Source of the DNA: Secundilactobacillus yichangensis
GTDB lineage: Bacteria; Bacillota; Bacilli; Lactobacillales; Lactobacillaceae
Assembly: GCF_016861565.1 (NCBI RefSeq)
Contig: NZ_BOLK01000004.1
Coordinates: forward strand, 1-64,000
Direction of reading: 5' to 3'
DNA: 64,000 bases
Positions 7,042 to 16,305 of the stretch are shown one piece after another. Position 1 is the stretch's first letter. The number at the start of each line of letters is the position of its first letter. Made by a program: the position numbers and the translations under genes. The notes beneath the pieces were generated by a model. It made no database searches, had not been told where the DNA came from, and saw only the letters and a list, made by a program, of their open reading frames with translations.

Positions 7042-7776
7042 TTATTTTTGATGATGTGCTGATTCTTTAACGGTTTTTAAGTAACGAGGCAGTACCATCA
7101 TCCGTTTTAGGCGAGTGGGTTCGGTGATCAGCCGGTAGAACCATTCTAAATGATGCTGCTGAAAGAACTTTGGTGCTCGCTTGGTGTGTCCGCTAAGAAC
7201 GTCAAAGCTGCCGCCGACTCCCATCCATAAACCGTTGTTTTGGTGACGGTAATCAGCAATTAGCTGTTCTTGTTTGGGAAAGCCGACTGCTAAGAAAACC
7301 ATGTCAGGGTGAGTGTTAGCAATATCGTTAGCAATGGGTGCGAAATCATCAAAATAACCATCGTGAGTGCCCACTACGTTTAGATCCGGATACCGGGCTG
7401 TCACAACGGCTTTGACATCAGTAATCACCTCCGGCTTAGCTCCAACTAGATAGACGGATTTATGCTGCTCATTACCCCATTTGAGTAACGCTAACATGGT
7501 ATCATAGCCAGTAATTCGTTCGGTCATTGGCTCACCAAGAATTTCCGCGCCCTTTAGGATACCAATTCCATCAGGAGTGATGTAGTCCGCATTTTCCAGG
7601 ATGTGCTGGTAGTTAGAATCGGTTCGAGCGTACATGACAATCTCTGGGTTCGCCGTGACAATAAACGTATTCTGACGCTGATTAATGCGAGCTTCTACTG
7701 TCGTTAAAAAGGCGGCTTGAGTTGTATTGATAAACGGAACGTTTAAGACCTTGATTAAGGGGAATTCTTTAGACAT
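7042..7776 (-). CDS. tagA: WecG/TagA/CpsF glycosyltransferase (wall teichoic acid linkage unit)
   Basis: The protein of 244 residues belongs to glycosyltransferase family 26. TagA adds N-acetylmannosamine to undecaprenyl-diphospho-GlcNAc, the second step of the teichoic-acid linkage unit begun by TagO, which is also in the window (60620-61714). Visible family blocks are FIVTANPEIVMYAR, the TPDGIG segment with the catalytic aspartate, GAKPEV and the PKQE segment followed by GVGGSFDVLSG. The start at 7776 is chosen because GGATGG stands 5 nt upstream; an in-frame ATG at 7785 has a weaker site. It is a lone gene, converging on nagR. Confidence 0.9.
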   Translation of the reverse strand: MSKEFPLIKVLNVPFINTTQAAFLTTVEARINQRQNTFIVTANPEIVMYARTDSNYQHILENADYITPDGIGILKGAEILGEPMTERITGYDTMLALLKWGNEQHKSVYLVGAKPEVITDVKAVVTARYPDLNVVGTHDGYFDDFAPIANDIANTHPDMVFLAVGFPKQEQLIADYRHQNNGLWMGVGGSFDVLSGHTKRAPKFFQQHHLEWFYRLITEPTRLKRMMVLPRYLKTVKESAHHQK

Positions 7777-7820
7777 AATAACCATCCATTCTAGAAATAA
7801 TTTAAAAAATATCGGTTTAA

Positions 7821-7849
7821 CTGACGATAATTCGGATTAATGATAGAAT
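7821..7849 (+). promoter_or_regulatory. Promoter of pncB-nadE
   Basis: CTGACG and TAGAAT are 17 nt apart, and TGA before the -10 hexamer makes it an extended -10 promoter. Confidence 0.65.
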
Positions 7850-7894
7850 AGTTCTGATAAGCACAAATATCAATCAATCGAAGGGGTTACAGAC

Positions 7895-9367
7895 ATGGCA
7901 AAGCAGTATCCAGATGATAGCACAACTTTGCATACGGATGCATATGAATTAAGCATGATCCAAACTTACTTTGCAAAGGGAATTCAAAATAAGCGGGCTA
8001 TTTTCGAAGTTTATTTCCGCGATATGCCTTTTAAAAACGGATTCGCTGTTTTTGCGGGACTAGAACACATTGTTCATTATATCGAAAATTTGCACTTTTC
8101 AAAAACTGATATTGACTATTTAAAAGAAGCAACGGATTATTCACCTGAGTTTCTTAACTATTTGAGTGAGTTTAAGTTTAAAGGGACCATTCGCTCCGCA
8201 GCTGAAGGCGAGCTGGTTTACAGTAATGAACCAATGATGCAAGTTGAAGGTCCATTGGCTGATTGTCAGTTGATTGAAACGGCTGTGCTGAATATTGTGA
8301 ACTATCAAACGCTGATTGCAACCAAAGCTGCCCGGATTCGTTCCGTGGCTGGTAATGACGGCATCATGGAATTTGGAACACGCCGAGCACAGGAATTTGA
8401 CGCTGCAATTTGGGGGACTCGGGCAGCTTATATCGGAGGCTTTGATGCGACTTCAAACGTTCGTGCTGGTAAAATGTTTGGTATTCCAATCAGCGGAACC
8501 CACGCTCATGCACTGGTACAAACTTATGGCAATGATTATGCTGCGTTTCGGGCTTATGCGGAAACCCATAAAGATTGCGTTTTTTTGGTTGATACTTACG
8601 ATACCATTAAAAGCGGAGTACCCAGTGCGATTCGGGTGGCTAATGAAATGGGTGACCAGATCAATTTCTTGGGTGTTCGAATCGACTCTGGTGATATGGC
8701 TTACCTGTCAAAACGGGTTCGCGAGCAGTTAGACGAGGCTGGTTATAAGGATGCCAAAATCTATGCGTCAAACGATTTAGACGAAAAAACCATCATGTCA
8801 TTGAAGATGCAACGGGCCAAGATTGACGTTTGGGGTGTCGGTACAAAACTGATCACCGCCTTCGATCAGCCTGCTTTGGGTGCGGTTTATAAGATGGTTT
8901 CCATCGAAAGAAATGGTAAAATGGAAGATACCATCAAACTGTCCAACAACGTTGAAAAGGTTTCAACCCCTGGGCGAAAACAAGTTTGGCGGATTACCAA
9001 AAAGGAAAGCGGTAGATCCGAAGGCGATTACGTTGCGCTTTCTAGTGAAGATCCACGACAGCAAGATGAACTGTACATGTTCCACCCCAACTACACGTAT
9101 ATCAACAAAACAGTGACTGAATTCGAGGCACGGCCAATTTTGCAGACCATTTACGATAAGGGCCGGTTAGTTTATCAGTTGCCAGAATTAGTTGATATTA
9201 AGAAACGATGCTCAGAGACGTTAGATAATCTTTGGCCAGAGTACAAGCGGGATCTGAATCCGCAAAAGTATCCGGTCGATTTGTCACAGAAGCTTTGGGA
9301 TAACAAGATGAATTTGATTAAAGAAATCCATGAATACATCAAAAAATTAGATTTTGATAATGAGTAA
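7895..9367 (+). CDS. pncB: Nicotinate phosphoribosyltransferase
   Basis: The 490-residue enzyme converts nicotinate and PRPP to nicotinate mononucleotide, the entry to NAD by salvage. Characteristic segments are the N-terminal TDAYELSMIQTYF, the FGTRRAQ block, GTHAHALVQ with the phosphorylated histidine, and the RIDSGDMAYLS phosphate-binding strand. Length is normal for the Gram-positive type. It is followed after 12 nt by nadE, so two steps of the same pathway are co-transcribed, which suits an organism that depends on vitamin uptake. Confidence 0.96.
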   Translation: MAKQYPDDSTTLHTDAYELSMIQTYFAKGIQNKRAIFEVYFRDMPFKNGFAVFAGLEHIVHYIENLHFSKTDIDYLKEATDYSPEFLNYLSEFKFKGTIRSAAEGELVYSNEPMMQVEGPLADCQLIETAVLNIVNYQTLIATKAARIRSVAGNDGIMEFGTRRAQEFDAAIWGTRAAYIGGFDATSNVRAGKMFGIPISGTHAHALVQTYGNDYAAFRAYAETHKDCVFLVDTYDTIKSGVPSAIRVANEMGDQINFLGVRIDSGDMAYLSKRVREQLDEAGYKDAKIYASNDLDEKTIMSLKMQRAKIDVWGVGTKLITAFDQPALGAVYKMVSIERNGKMEDTIKLSNNVEKVSTPGRKQVWRITKKESGRSEGDYVALSSEDPRQQDELYMFHPNYTYINKTVTEFEARPILQTIYDKGRLVYQLPELVDIKKRCSETLDNLWPEYKRDLNPQKYPVDLSQKLWDNKMNLIKEIHEYIKKLDFDNE

Positions 9368-9379
9368 GAGGATGAAACG

Positions 9380-10204
9380 ATGAGAGAACTACAGCAAAAA
9401 ATTATCGCGGCTTTGAAGGTTCAGCCTCAAATTGACCCTGAAGCAGAGATTAGACGCAGTGTTGACTTTTTAAAGGCATATTTAAAGAAGACTGGCTTAA
9501 AAACGCTGGTATTAGGTATTTCTGGCGGTCAGGATTCGACTCTGGCCGGTAAGTTATCAGAAATGGCTGTAACGGAACTCCGTGAGGAAACTAATGATGA
9601 CAGTTACCAGTTCATTGCGGTTCGTTTACCATACGGCAAACAGGCGGATGAATCTGATGCCATGGCAGCCATCGACTTTATGAAAGCCGATCAGGTTGAC
9701 CGCGTCGATATTAAAGCAGCTACGGATGCAACCGTAGCAGCGGTTGAGGCTAATCAGGAAACCATCTCCGATTTCAATAAGGGAAACATTAAAGCGCGTC
9801 AACGGATGATTGCCCAGTTTACGATTGCCGGTGCTAATCAGGGCGCCGTTGTGGGAACCGACCATGCTGCTGAAGCGGTGACCGGCTTTTACACAAAGTT
9901 TGGTGATGGTGCTGCTGACATCACACCAATTTGGCGGCTAAATAAGCGTCAGGGCAAACAGCTGCTTGAAGTGCTGCATGCACCGAAGCATCTGTATACC
10001 AAGGTACCTACAGCGGACTTGGAAGACAATCGGCCAGCATTGCCTGACGAAGTTGCACTTGGTGTTCATTACGACGACATCGATGATTATCTAGAAGGTA
10101 AAACAGTTTCAGACAAAGCGGCAGAAACAATTGAAAGCTGGTACTTAAAGACCCAGCATAAGCGTCATTTACCCGTGACGGTATTTGACACTTTTTGGAA
10201 GTAA
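9380..10204 (+). CDS. nadE: Ammonia-dependent NAD synthetase
   Basis: The 274-residue protein amidates nicotinate adenine dinucleotide to NAD. The ATP pyrophosphatase P-loop reads [13 protein letters not shown] (near residue 47), and the [10 protein letters not shown] and [19 protein letters not shown] segments bind substrate. There is no glutaminase domain, so it uses free ammonia. It is the last gene of the pncB operon and ends just before the riboswitch of the next unit. Confidence 0.96.
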   Translation: MRELQQKIIAALKVQPQIDPEAEIRRSVDFLKAYLKKTGLKTLVLGISGGQDSTLAGKLSEMAVTELREETNDDSYQFIAVRLPYGKQADESDAMAAIDFMKADQVDRVDIKAATDATVAAVEANQETISDFNKGNIKARQRMIAQFTIAGANQGAVVGTDHAAEAVTGFYTKFGDGAADITPIWRLNKRQGKQLLEVLHAPKHLYTKVPTADLEDNRPALPDEVALGVHYDDIDDYLEGKTVSDKAAETIESWYLKTQHKRHLPVTVFDTFWK

Positions 10205-10214
10205 GCTTCACGAG

Positions 10215-10330
10215 ACTGCATGATACGATGAGGGAGTAATCGGCAGAATCTTCTGTGACCAACCCGTCAGCAAGGGATACTGTCTCCGGGAAGGTCTTAA
10301 TCGATGAGACTTATAACGAAAATAACAGGT
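10215..10330 (+). ncRNA. yybP-ykoY (manganese) riboswitch
   Basis: The 151 nt between nadE and the ATPase gene carry the conserved blocks of this aptamer in order: GAGGGAGTAATCGGC (10229-10243), CTGTGACCAACCCGTCAGC, CCGGGAAGGTCTTA, then TGAGACTTAT (10304-10313). AUGAG just before the first loop can pair with CUUAU just after the last one to close P1. This class binds Mn2+ and commonly precedes P-type cation exporters, as in Lactococcus. The boundaries are approximate and no clear terminator is seen, so control may act on translation. Confidence 0.85.
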
Positions 10331-10355
10331 TTCATAAATAACAGGAGGATTTTAT

Positions 10356-13007
10356 ATGACAGACAAACCATGGTACCAGCAGACAACGGATGAATTGTTC
10401 ACTAATTTAGATACGCAGGAACAAGGACTCACCGAAGCGGCTGTTAAAGAGCGACTGGAGAAATACGGCGAAAATAAATTAGAAGCTAAACGTCAAACGA
10501 CGTTATTAGAAAAATTCATTGCCCAGTTTAAAGATTTTATGATCATTGTGCTGATTGTTGCCGCAGTGATTGCTGGTGCAACTGGCGAGTTAGTTGATGC
10601 GTTAATTATTTTAGCGGTGGTCGTATTGAACGCTATTTTTGGTGTTTTTCAGGAATCAAAAGCTGAAGATGCCATCAATTCATTGCGTGAAATGGCGGCG
10701 CCAGTCGCTCACGTTGAGCGTCACGGACAGGTTATCACGGTTAAAAGTGATGAACTGGTGCCTGGCGATATTGTCCACTTAGAGGCTGGTGACATCGTGC
10801 CCGCTGATATTCGCTTAGTCACGGCCAACGTGATGAAGGTCGAAGAGGCAGCACTGACTGGTGAGTCGGTGCCGGTTAACAAGACCAGCGATGTGCTGGA
10901 TGAGGATGATTTAGCGCTGGGTGACCGGGACAATCTGGTTTACATGACAGCCAATATTACCACTGGTCGCGGTACCGGTGTCGTTGTGGCTACCGGAATG
11001 CAGACTGAGGTTGGTCAAATTGCCGGTATGATTGAAGATACTGCAGAAACTAAGACGCCGTTGCAGGACAACCTGAATCAGTTGGGTAAGTGGCTGACGA
11101 TATTGATTTTAGCCATTGCGGTCTTAGTTTTCGTGATTGGTATGGTTCGTGGCGAGGAAACATTAATTAATATGCTGCTGACAGCCATTTCTTTAGCCGT
11201 AGCGGCTATTCCAGAGGGACTGCCAGCTATTGTCACAATTACACTGGCACTGGGCACACAGCGGATGGCAAAGCGGCATGCGTTGATTCGAAAATTGCCG
11301 GCTGTGGAAACTCTGGGGAGTACAGACATTATTGCCTCGGATAAAACCGGGACGCTGACTCAAAACAAGATGACGGTCGAACAGCTGTATGAAAACGGTC
11401 AGCTCGTCGATGCTAAACAGCAGAAGGTTGATTTAACGGATCCGCTGGCGTTAGCAATGCTATTGAACAACGATAGTAAATTTACTGACGATGGTTTAGC
11501 AGGGGATCCCACGGAGACAGCTCTAATCCAGTACTATCTGGATCAGGATGAACCGGCAGCTGCAACCATTAGTAATAATAAGCGGGTCGGCGAGATTCCG
11601 TTTGATTCCGAACGGAAATTAATGTCGACTTTCAACTCGGACCAGACTGGTAGCGTGACCCAATACGTTAAGGGGGCACCAGATCAGTTATTGAAGCGAG
11701 TGGATCGCATCCTCATTAATGGCGAAGCGCGGAGTATTACGGACGCTGATAAGCAGCAGATTATGACCACTAACCATCAGTTAGCGACCCAAGCGCTACG
11801 GGTTTTAGCGTTTGCTTATAATCAGGTTGATTCAGTGCCAACTGATTTGAGCAGTGAAACAGCCGAGCAGCACTTAATTTTTGTCGGTTTAATTGCCATG
11901 ATCGATCCGGAGCGGCCAGAAGTCGCTCAAGCGGTTGCTGAAGCACATTCAGCCGGTATTCGGCCAATTATGATTACCGGTGATCATCGGGATACCGCGA
12001 CGGCCATTGCAAAGCGGCTGGGTATTTTAGATGAAAATAGCAGTGCTGATCAAGTCATTACTGGAGCTGAACTGGATAAACTCAGCGATAAAGAATTTGA
12101 TCAGAATGTTGATCAGTATTCAGTTTATGCCCGGGTGGCACCTGAGCATAAGGTGCGAATCGTGAATGCCTGGCAAAAGCGTGGTAAAGTGGTGGCGATG
12201 ACGGGTGACGGCGTGAATGATGCACCGGCCTTAAAAGCCGCGGATATTGGTGTTGGTATGGGAATTACGGGTACTGAAGTGTCAAAGGGTGCCAGTGATA
12301 TGGTACTAGCGGACGATAACTTCTCCACCATCGTTGTTGCGGTTGAAGAGGGACGCAAAGTCTTCGCTAACATCCAAAAAGCATTGCAGTACCTCTTGTC
12401 TGCTAACATTGGTGAAGTTCTAGCACTGTTCGTGATGACGCTGTTAGGGTGGCAAATTTTGGCACCAGTGCAGATTCTCTGGATCAACCTGGTGACTGAT
12501 ACTTTTCCAGCAATCGCACTTGGCTTGGAACCCGCAGAACCAGATATTATGAAACGCAAGCCAAGGGGACGGTCATCGAATTTCTTATCCGGTGGTGTGT
12601 TCGGCAACGTGCTGTATCAAGGACTGCTGGAAGGGCTGATGACACTTGGTGTATACGATTTATCCCTACAGTTCCCAGTTCATGCCAGTGAGCAGTTAGC
12701 TCATGCTGATGCCCTCACAATGGCTTTTGCAACACTTGGCTTGATTCAGCTGTTTCACGCTTTTAACTCTAAGTCGATTCATGAATCAATTTTCAAAGTT
12801 GGTCTCTTTAAGAACCGCTCGTTAAACTGGGCGATTCTGACGGCGTTCTTATTATTAGCAATTACAATTGTTGTCCCCGGCTTCAACACCGTTTTCCACT
12901 TAACGGAGCTTAATTTGCTTCAGTGGGGAGTTGTCTTTAGTGCCGGTATTCTGATGATTGCAATTGTCGAAATCGTCAAGGTTATTCAACGGCGGTTTGA
13001 GAAATAG
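10356..13007 (+). CDS. P-type cation-exporting ATPase (P2A, Ca2+/Mn2+ type)
   Basis: The 883-residue membrane pump has a complete P2A layout: LTGES of the actuator domain at 167-171, PEGLP in M4 at 286-290, the phosphorylated aspartate of DKTGTLT at 329, KGAPD in the nucleotide domain, MTGDGVNDAPALKAAD at the hinge, and the SERCA-like M5 SANIGEV and M6 NLVTD ion ligands. Such pumps export Ca2+ or Mn2+. The motifs alone do not decide between them, but the manganese riboswitch in the leader argues for Mn2+ efflux, like the Lactococcus YoaB pump. The ATG follows AGGAGG. It is co-transcribed with the small gene at 13019. Confidence 0.93.
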   Translation: MTDKPWYQQTTDELFTNLDTQEQGLTEAAVKERLEKYGENKLEAKRQTTLLEKFIAQFKDFMIIVLIVAAVIAGATGELVDALIILAVVVLNAIFGVFQESKAEDAINSLREMAAPVAHVERHGQVITVKSDELVPGDIVHLEAGDIVPADIRLVTANVMKVEEAALTGESVPVNKTSDVLDEDDLALGDRDNLVYMTANITTGRGTGVVVATGMQTEVGQIAGMIEDTAETKTPLQDNLNQLGKWLTILILAIAVLVFVIGMVRGEETLINMLLTAISLAVAAIPEGLPAIVTITLALGTQRMAKRHALIRKLPAVETLGSTDIIASDKTGTLTQNKMTVEQLYENGQLVDAKQQKVDLTDPLALAMLLNNDSKFTDDGLAGDPTETALIQYYLDQDEPAAATISNNKRVGEIPFDSERKLMSTFNSDQTGSVTQYVKGAPDQLLKRVDRILINGEARSITDADKQQIMTTNHQLATQALRVLAFAYNQVDSVPTDLSSETAEQHLIFVGLIAMIDPERPEVAQAVAEAHSAGIRPIMITGDHRDTATAIAKRLGILDENSSADQVITGAELDKLSDKEFDQNVDQYSVYARVAPEHKVRIVNAWQKRGKVVAMTGDGVNDAPALKAADIGVGMGITGTEVSKGASDMVLADDNFSTIVVAVEEGRKVFANIQKALQYLLSANIGEVLALFVMTLLGWQILAPVQILWINLVTDTFPAIALGLEPAEPDIMKRKPRGRSSNFLSGGVFGNVLYQGLLEGLMTLGVYDLSLQFPVHASEQLAHADALTMAFATLGLIQLFHAFNSKSIHESIFKVGLFKNRSLNWAILTAFLLLAITIVVPGFNTVFHLTELNLLQWGVVFSAGILMIAIVEIVKVIQRRFEK

Positions 13008-13018
13008 GAGGAATTTCA

Positions 13019-13453
13019 ATGAAACCCAAAACAATGGCAAGTTATTTACCTGCTTTAAGCAAAGTGATTGAAGATACTGAAAAAACCGGTTCGGATATGA
13101 ACCCTGATTTTGAAAAATTGCGTCAAGCAATTGATGATAAAACGGTTGCTGATTTGGGAACGGAAACACTGACTGACATTAAGTCAACTTTCCAAAAGGG
13201 TACGGATGCCTACACTGAGAACTTGAACCGGCTTCAGCAGGCTTCAGTTCCCGTCCGAATCTTGGGAAAACACAAACAGTTAGTCGCTGCTTACCGGAAT
13301 TACGCTCAAGCTTGTCAGGCAATGGTTGATGCCATCGATGCTGATGCTCAGACGGTAAACGTTGAAGCCTTTAATGATTCTGAACACGAACAAGAAAACA
13401 TGATGTCAAAAATCACCTCCGCAGCACAGCGAATTATGGCAATGGTGATGTAA
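13019..13453 (+). CDS. Small helical protein of unknown function in the manganese operon
   Basis: I do not recognise this 144-residue protein. It is soluble, lacks cysteine and any signal peptide, and is rich in Ala, Asp, Gln and Lys in a pattern that suggests four or five amphipathic helices; the C-terminus is methionine-rich (MMSKITSAAQRIMAMVM). It starts 11 nt after the ATPase stop behind AGGAGG and is followed by a terminator, so it belongs to the riboswitch-controlled transcript. A role in manganese handling or in partnership with the pump is a guess from position only. Confidence 0.8.
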   Translation: MKPKTMASYLPALSKVIEDTEKTGSDMNPDFEKLRQAIDDKTVADLGTETLTDIKSTFQKGTDAYTENLNRLQQASVPVRILGKHKQLVAAYRNYAQACQAMVDAIDADAQTVNVEAFNDSEHEQENMMSKITSAAQRIMAMVM

Positions 13454-13468
13454 AAAGGAATTGATAAT

Positions 13469-13511
13469 AGAGCGTGTGGCCGTATCATCAAAGGTTGCAC
13501 GCTCTGTTTTT
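13469..13511 (+). terminator. Terminator of the ATPase operon
   Basis: AGAGCGTG pairs with CACGCTCT and is followed by GTTTTTG. Confidence 0.85.
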
Positions 13512-13572
13512 GTGGCTTTGATTTGATGACTGCATGGTATAATGAATTCACTACACGTAAGGATGTTGAATA

Positions 13573-15738
13573 ATGGAAACTGAAACGTTAAAACTGATTA
13601 AACAGGCACTCCCAGCCTATAAAAGCCATCAAATCGACGTGACGCTGGATTTATTAAATGATAATAATACAGTGCCGTTCATTGCCCGGTACCGAAAAGA
13701 AATGACTGGTAATCTTGACGAAGTTGAGATTCGAGAAATTCAGGATGAAGCTCACCGAATCAGTAAGCTGCAGCAGCGAAAGCAGGAAGTTCTGAACCAA
13801 ATCTCCGAACAAGGGAAATTGACGCCTAAACTGTCGGTAACTATTAATGCTGCAACTCAAATGCAGCAGGTCGAAGATTTGTATTTGCCTTATAAGCAAA
13901 AACGGCGAACCAAAGCAACCATTGCTAAGGACGCCGACCTCTATCCGTTAGCACAGTGGGTTTTGCAATTTAAGGCGGCAGACATTGAAACGGTGGCGGA
14001 TCAGTACACAAACGAGCAAGTGCCGGATCTGGATAGTGTGCTGGACGGGGTTCATGAAATCCTTGCTGAAGCCATTGGCGAACGAGCTGGGTTCCGTGAA
14101 TGGGTTCGGCACTACACGCAGCATAACGGAATTTTGACCAGTAAATTAAAGCGTAATGGTCAGGAAAAGGATGAAGATCAGGTTTATCATATTTACTATG
14201 ACTTTCAATCCGCTTTGAAAAAGCTAAGCCCATACCAAACTCTGGCTTTGAACCGCGGTGAAAAAGCGGGTGTTTTAACCGTTAAAATTAGCGTTGATAC
14301 AGCAGCGATTGAGCGGTATCTGAAGTTTCAATTAATTGGCCGCCATCAGGGCCCATCGGTTGCCATCGTTGAGTCAGCATATCAGGACGCCTATAAACGG
14401 TTCATTGGTCCCGCTATTGAACGTGAATTGCGGCGGTCACTGACAGAAACCGCCCAAGCTCATGCCATTCAAGTCTTCGGTAATAATCTGTACCATCTGC
14501 TGATGCAAGCACCGCTGAAAAATCACGTGGTGATGGGCTTTGACCCGGCATATCGAACCGGCTGTAAACTGGCAATTATGGACGGTAACGGCAAGTACCT
14601 AGCTAAGCAGGTGATCTATCCGCATAAGCCGGCCTCAGCTACTAAGCGTGCACAGGCTATGCCAGCGTTTATCAAATTATTAAACGATTACCAAGTTGAT
14701 ATGATCGCCATCGGTAATGGAACGGCCAGCCGTGAATCCGAGCAATTTGTGGCGGAAGCCATTAAGCAGGTCGAACGAGATGTGAGATACACTATTGTCA
14801 ATGAAGCGGGTGCTTCGGTTTATTCTGCCAGCGCGGTGGCCCGTGCGGAATTCCCCAACTTTAACGTTGAGGAACGTTCTGCGGTCAGCATTGGCCGCAG
14901 ACTGCAGGATCCGTTGGCTGAACTGGTAAAAATCGATCCTAAATCCGTGGGTGTTGGTCAGTATCAGCATGATGTCCCGGAAAGCGGCCTCGATGAGCAG
15001 CTGAACCGGGTAGTTGAAACGGCAGTTAACCAAGTTGGCGTTGATTTGAACCGTGCCAGTGTCGAATTGTTGGCACATATTTCAGGTCTTTCAAAACAAA
15101 CCGCAATCAACATCGTGGCTTATCGAGAAGAAAATGGCAGCTTTAGCAGTCGGCCAGAACTTAAACAAGTGCCACGACTGGGACCTAAGGCTTACGAACA
15201 GTCGGTTGGCTTTTTGCGGATCATTAACGGTAAAAACGTGTTGGATAACACTGATATTCACCCCGAAAGTTATCCGGTTGCCAAACAAGTGTTAGCTAGC
15301 TTGGGCTTAAAATTGAGTCAGGTGGGAACGCCAGCAATGGCATCGGCGTTGGAAAACATTGATGTTAAAGGGCTAAGTCACCAGTTAAATGTCGGAACAG
15401 CGACACTGCAGGACATTTTGAAGAGTCTTCAACGGCCAGGACGTGACCGCCGTGATGAGATGCCTGCACCAATTTTACGGACGGATGTTTTACAGATAAG
15501 CGATTTGAAACCAGGCATGAAACTGCAAGGCACCGTCAGAAACGTGGTGGACTTCGGCGTTTTCGTTGATATCGGGGTCAAACAGGATGGTCTCGTGCAC
15601 ATTTCACATCTATCAAAATCGTACGTCAGCAATCCGGCTGCGATTGCTTCAGTGGGTGACATCGTGACGGTGTGGGTCCTTGAAGTTGATGAACAGCGGC
15701 ACCGGATTCAGTTAACCATGGTGGCGCCAAATGACTGA
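13573..15738 (+). CDS. tex: Tex-family RNA-binding transcription accessory protein
   Basis: The 721-residue protein is the full length of Tex. The N-terminal helical region (PFIARYRKEMTG near residue 35), a YqgF/RuvC-like nuclease fold starting at MGFDPAYRTGCKLAI, tandem helix-hairpin-helix motifs (KQTAINIVAYREENG, then FSSRPELKQVPRLG) and a C-terminal S1 domain (near residues 645-715, with DFGVFVDIGVKQDGLVHIS) follow in the family order. Tex binds nucleic acid and is linked to transcription and RNA turnover; its exact task is not settled. It overlaps sprT by 8 nt, indicating translational coupling. Confidence 0.95.
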   Translation: METETLKLIKQALPAYKSHQIDVTLDLLNDNNTVPFIARYRKEMTGNLDEVEIREIQDEAHRISKLQQRKQEVLNQISEQGKLTPKLSVTINAATQMQQVEDLYLPYKQKRRTKATIAKDADLYPLAQWVLQFKAADIETVADQYTNEQVPDLDSVLDGVHEILAEAIGERAGFREWVRHYTQHNGILTSKLKRNGQEKDEDQVYHIYYDFQSALKKLSPYQTLALNRGEKAGVLTVKISVDTAAIERYLKFQLIGRHQGPSVAIVESAYQDAYKRFIGPAIERELRRSLTETAQAHAIQVFGNNLYHLLMQAPLKNHVVMGFDPAYRTGCKLAIMDGNGKYLAKQVIYPHKPASATKRAQAMPAFIKLLNDYQVDMIAIGNGTASRESEQFVAEAIKQVERDVRYTIVNEAGASVYSASAVARAEFPNFNVEERSAVSIGRRLQDPLAELVKIDPKSVGVGQYQHDVPESGLDEQLNRVVETAVNQVGVDLNRASVELLAHISGLSKQTAINIVAYREENGSFSSRPELKQVPRLGPKAYEQSVGFLRIINGKNVLDNTDIHPESYPVAKQVLASLGLKLSQVGTPAMASALENIDVKGLSHQLNVGTATLQDILKSLQRPGRDRRDEMPAPILRTDVLQISDLKPGMKLQGTVRNVVDFGVFVDIGVKQDGLVHISHLSKSYVSNPAAIASVGDIVTVWVLEVDEQRHRIQLTMVAPND

Positions 15739-16201
15739 TCGAGAATTGCAGCAGTTAGTTGAACGCATTTCGTTGCAGTCATTTGGTAAACCGTTTAGGC
15801 ATACAGCGGTTTTTAACGGCCGGTTGAAAACTACCGGTGGCCGGTATCATTTGCAGGACCACCATATTGATATTAATCCGCGGATGCTGACGATGTTTGG
15901 TGAAGCAACGTTGGAGGGAGTCATCAAGCACGAGCTGGTGCATTATCACCTCCATCTAGCTGGCCAATCCGGTCAGCACCGAACCAAGGCGTTTAAACAG
16001 CTGCTGCGAGCTGTTGGCGGTTTGCGTTACGCACCACGGCAGCCCCAGCAGGCTAAGCCAGCTAAATATCTAATTTATCGCTGTGAACAATGTGGTCAGA
16101 TATACCAGCGGAAACGGCGAATCAATACACAAAAATTTGTTTGCGGTAAATGTCACGGTAAATTAATGTTTCAAAAAACGATCATTCAAAATAACCGCTG
16201 A
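15731..16201 (+). CDS. sprT: SprT-family zinc metalloprotease-like protein
   Basis: The 156-residue protein has the zinc protease motif HELVH (within IKHELVHYHLHLAGQ) and a C-terminal zinc ribbon with two CxxC pairs (CEQCG and CGKC). The family is related to the eukaryotic SPRTN protease for DNA-protein crosslinks, but its bacterial role is unproven. It overlaps the end of tex by 8 nt. Confidence 0.93.
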   Translation: MTDRELQQLVERISLQSFGKPFRHTAVFNGRLKTTGGRYHLQDHHIDINPRMLTMFGEATLEGVIKHELVHYHLHLAGQSGQHRTKAFKQLLRAVGGLRYAPRQPQQAKPAKYLIYRCEQCGQIYQRKRRINTQKFVCGKCHGKLMFQKTIIQNNR

Positions 16202-16216
16202 ATTAAGTAAGCGGGA

Positions 16217-16245
16217 TTGAAATTTAAATTAATGTACTTGATAAT
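16217..16245 (+). promoter_or_regulatory. Promoter of thrB
   Basis: TTGAAA and GATAAT are 17 nt apart, about 60 nt before the thrB ATG. Confidence 0.6.
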
Positions 16246-16305
16246 AGTTAGTGAAAACTGAGATTGTTTCTACGAAGTGACAATTCAGTATTGGAGGGTT
16301 AATTT

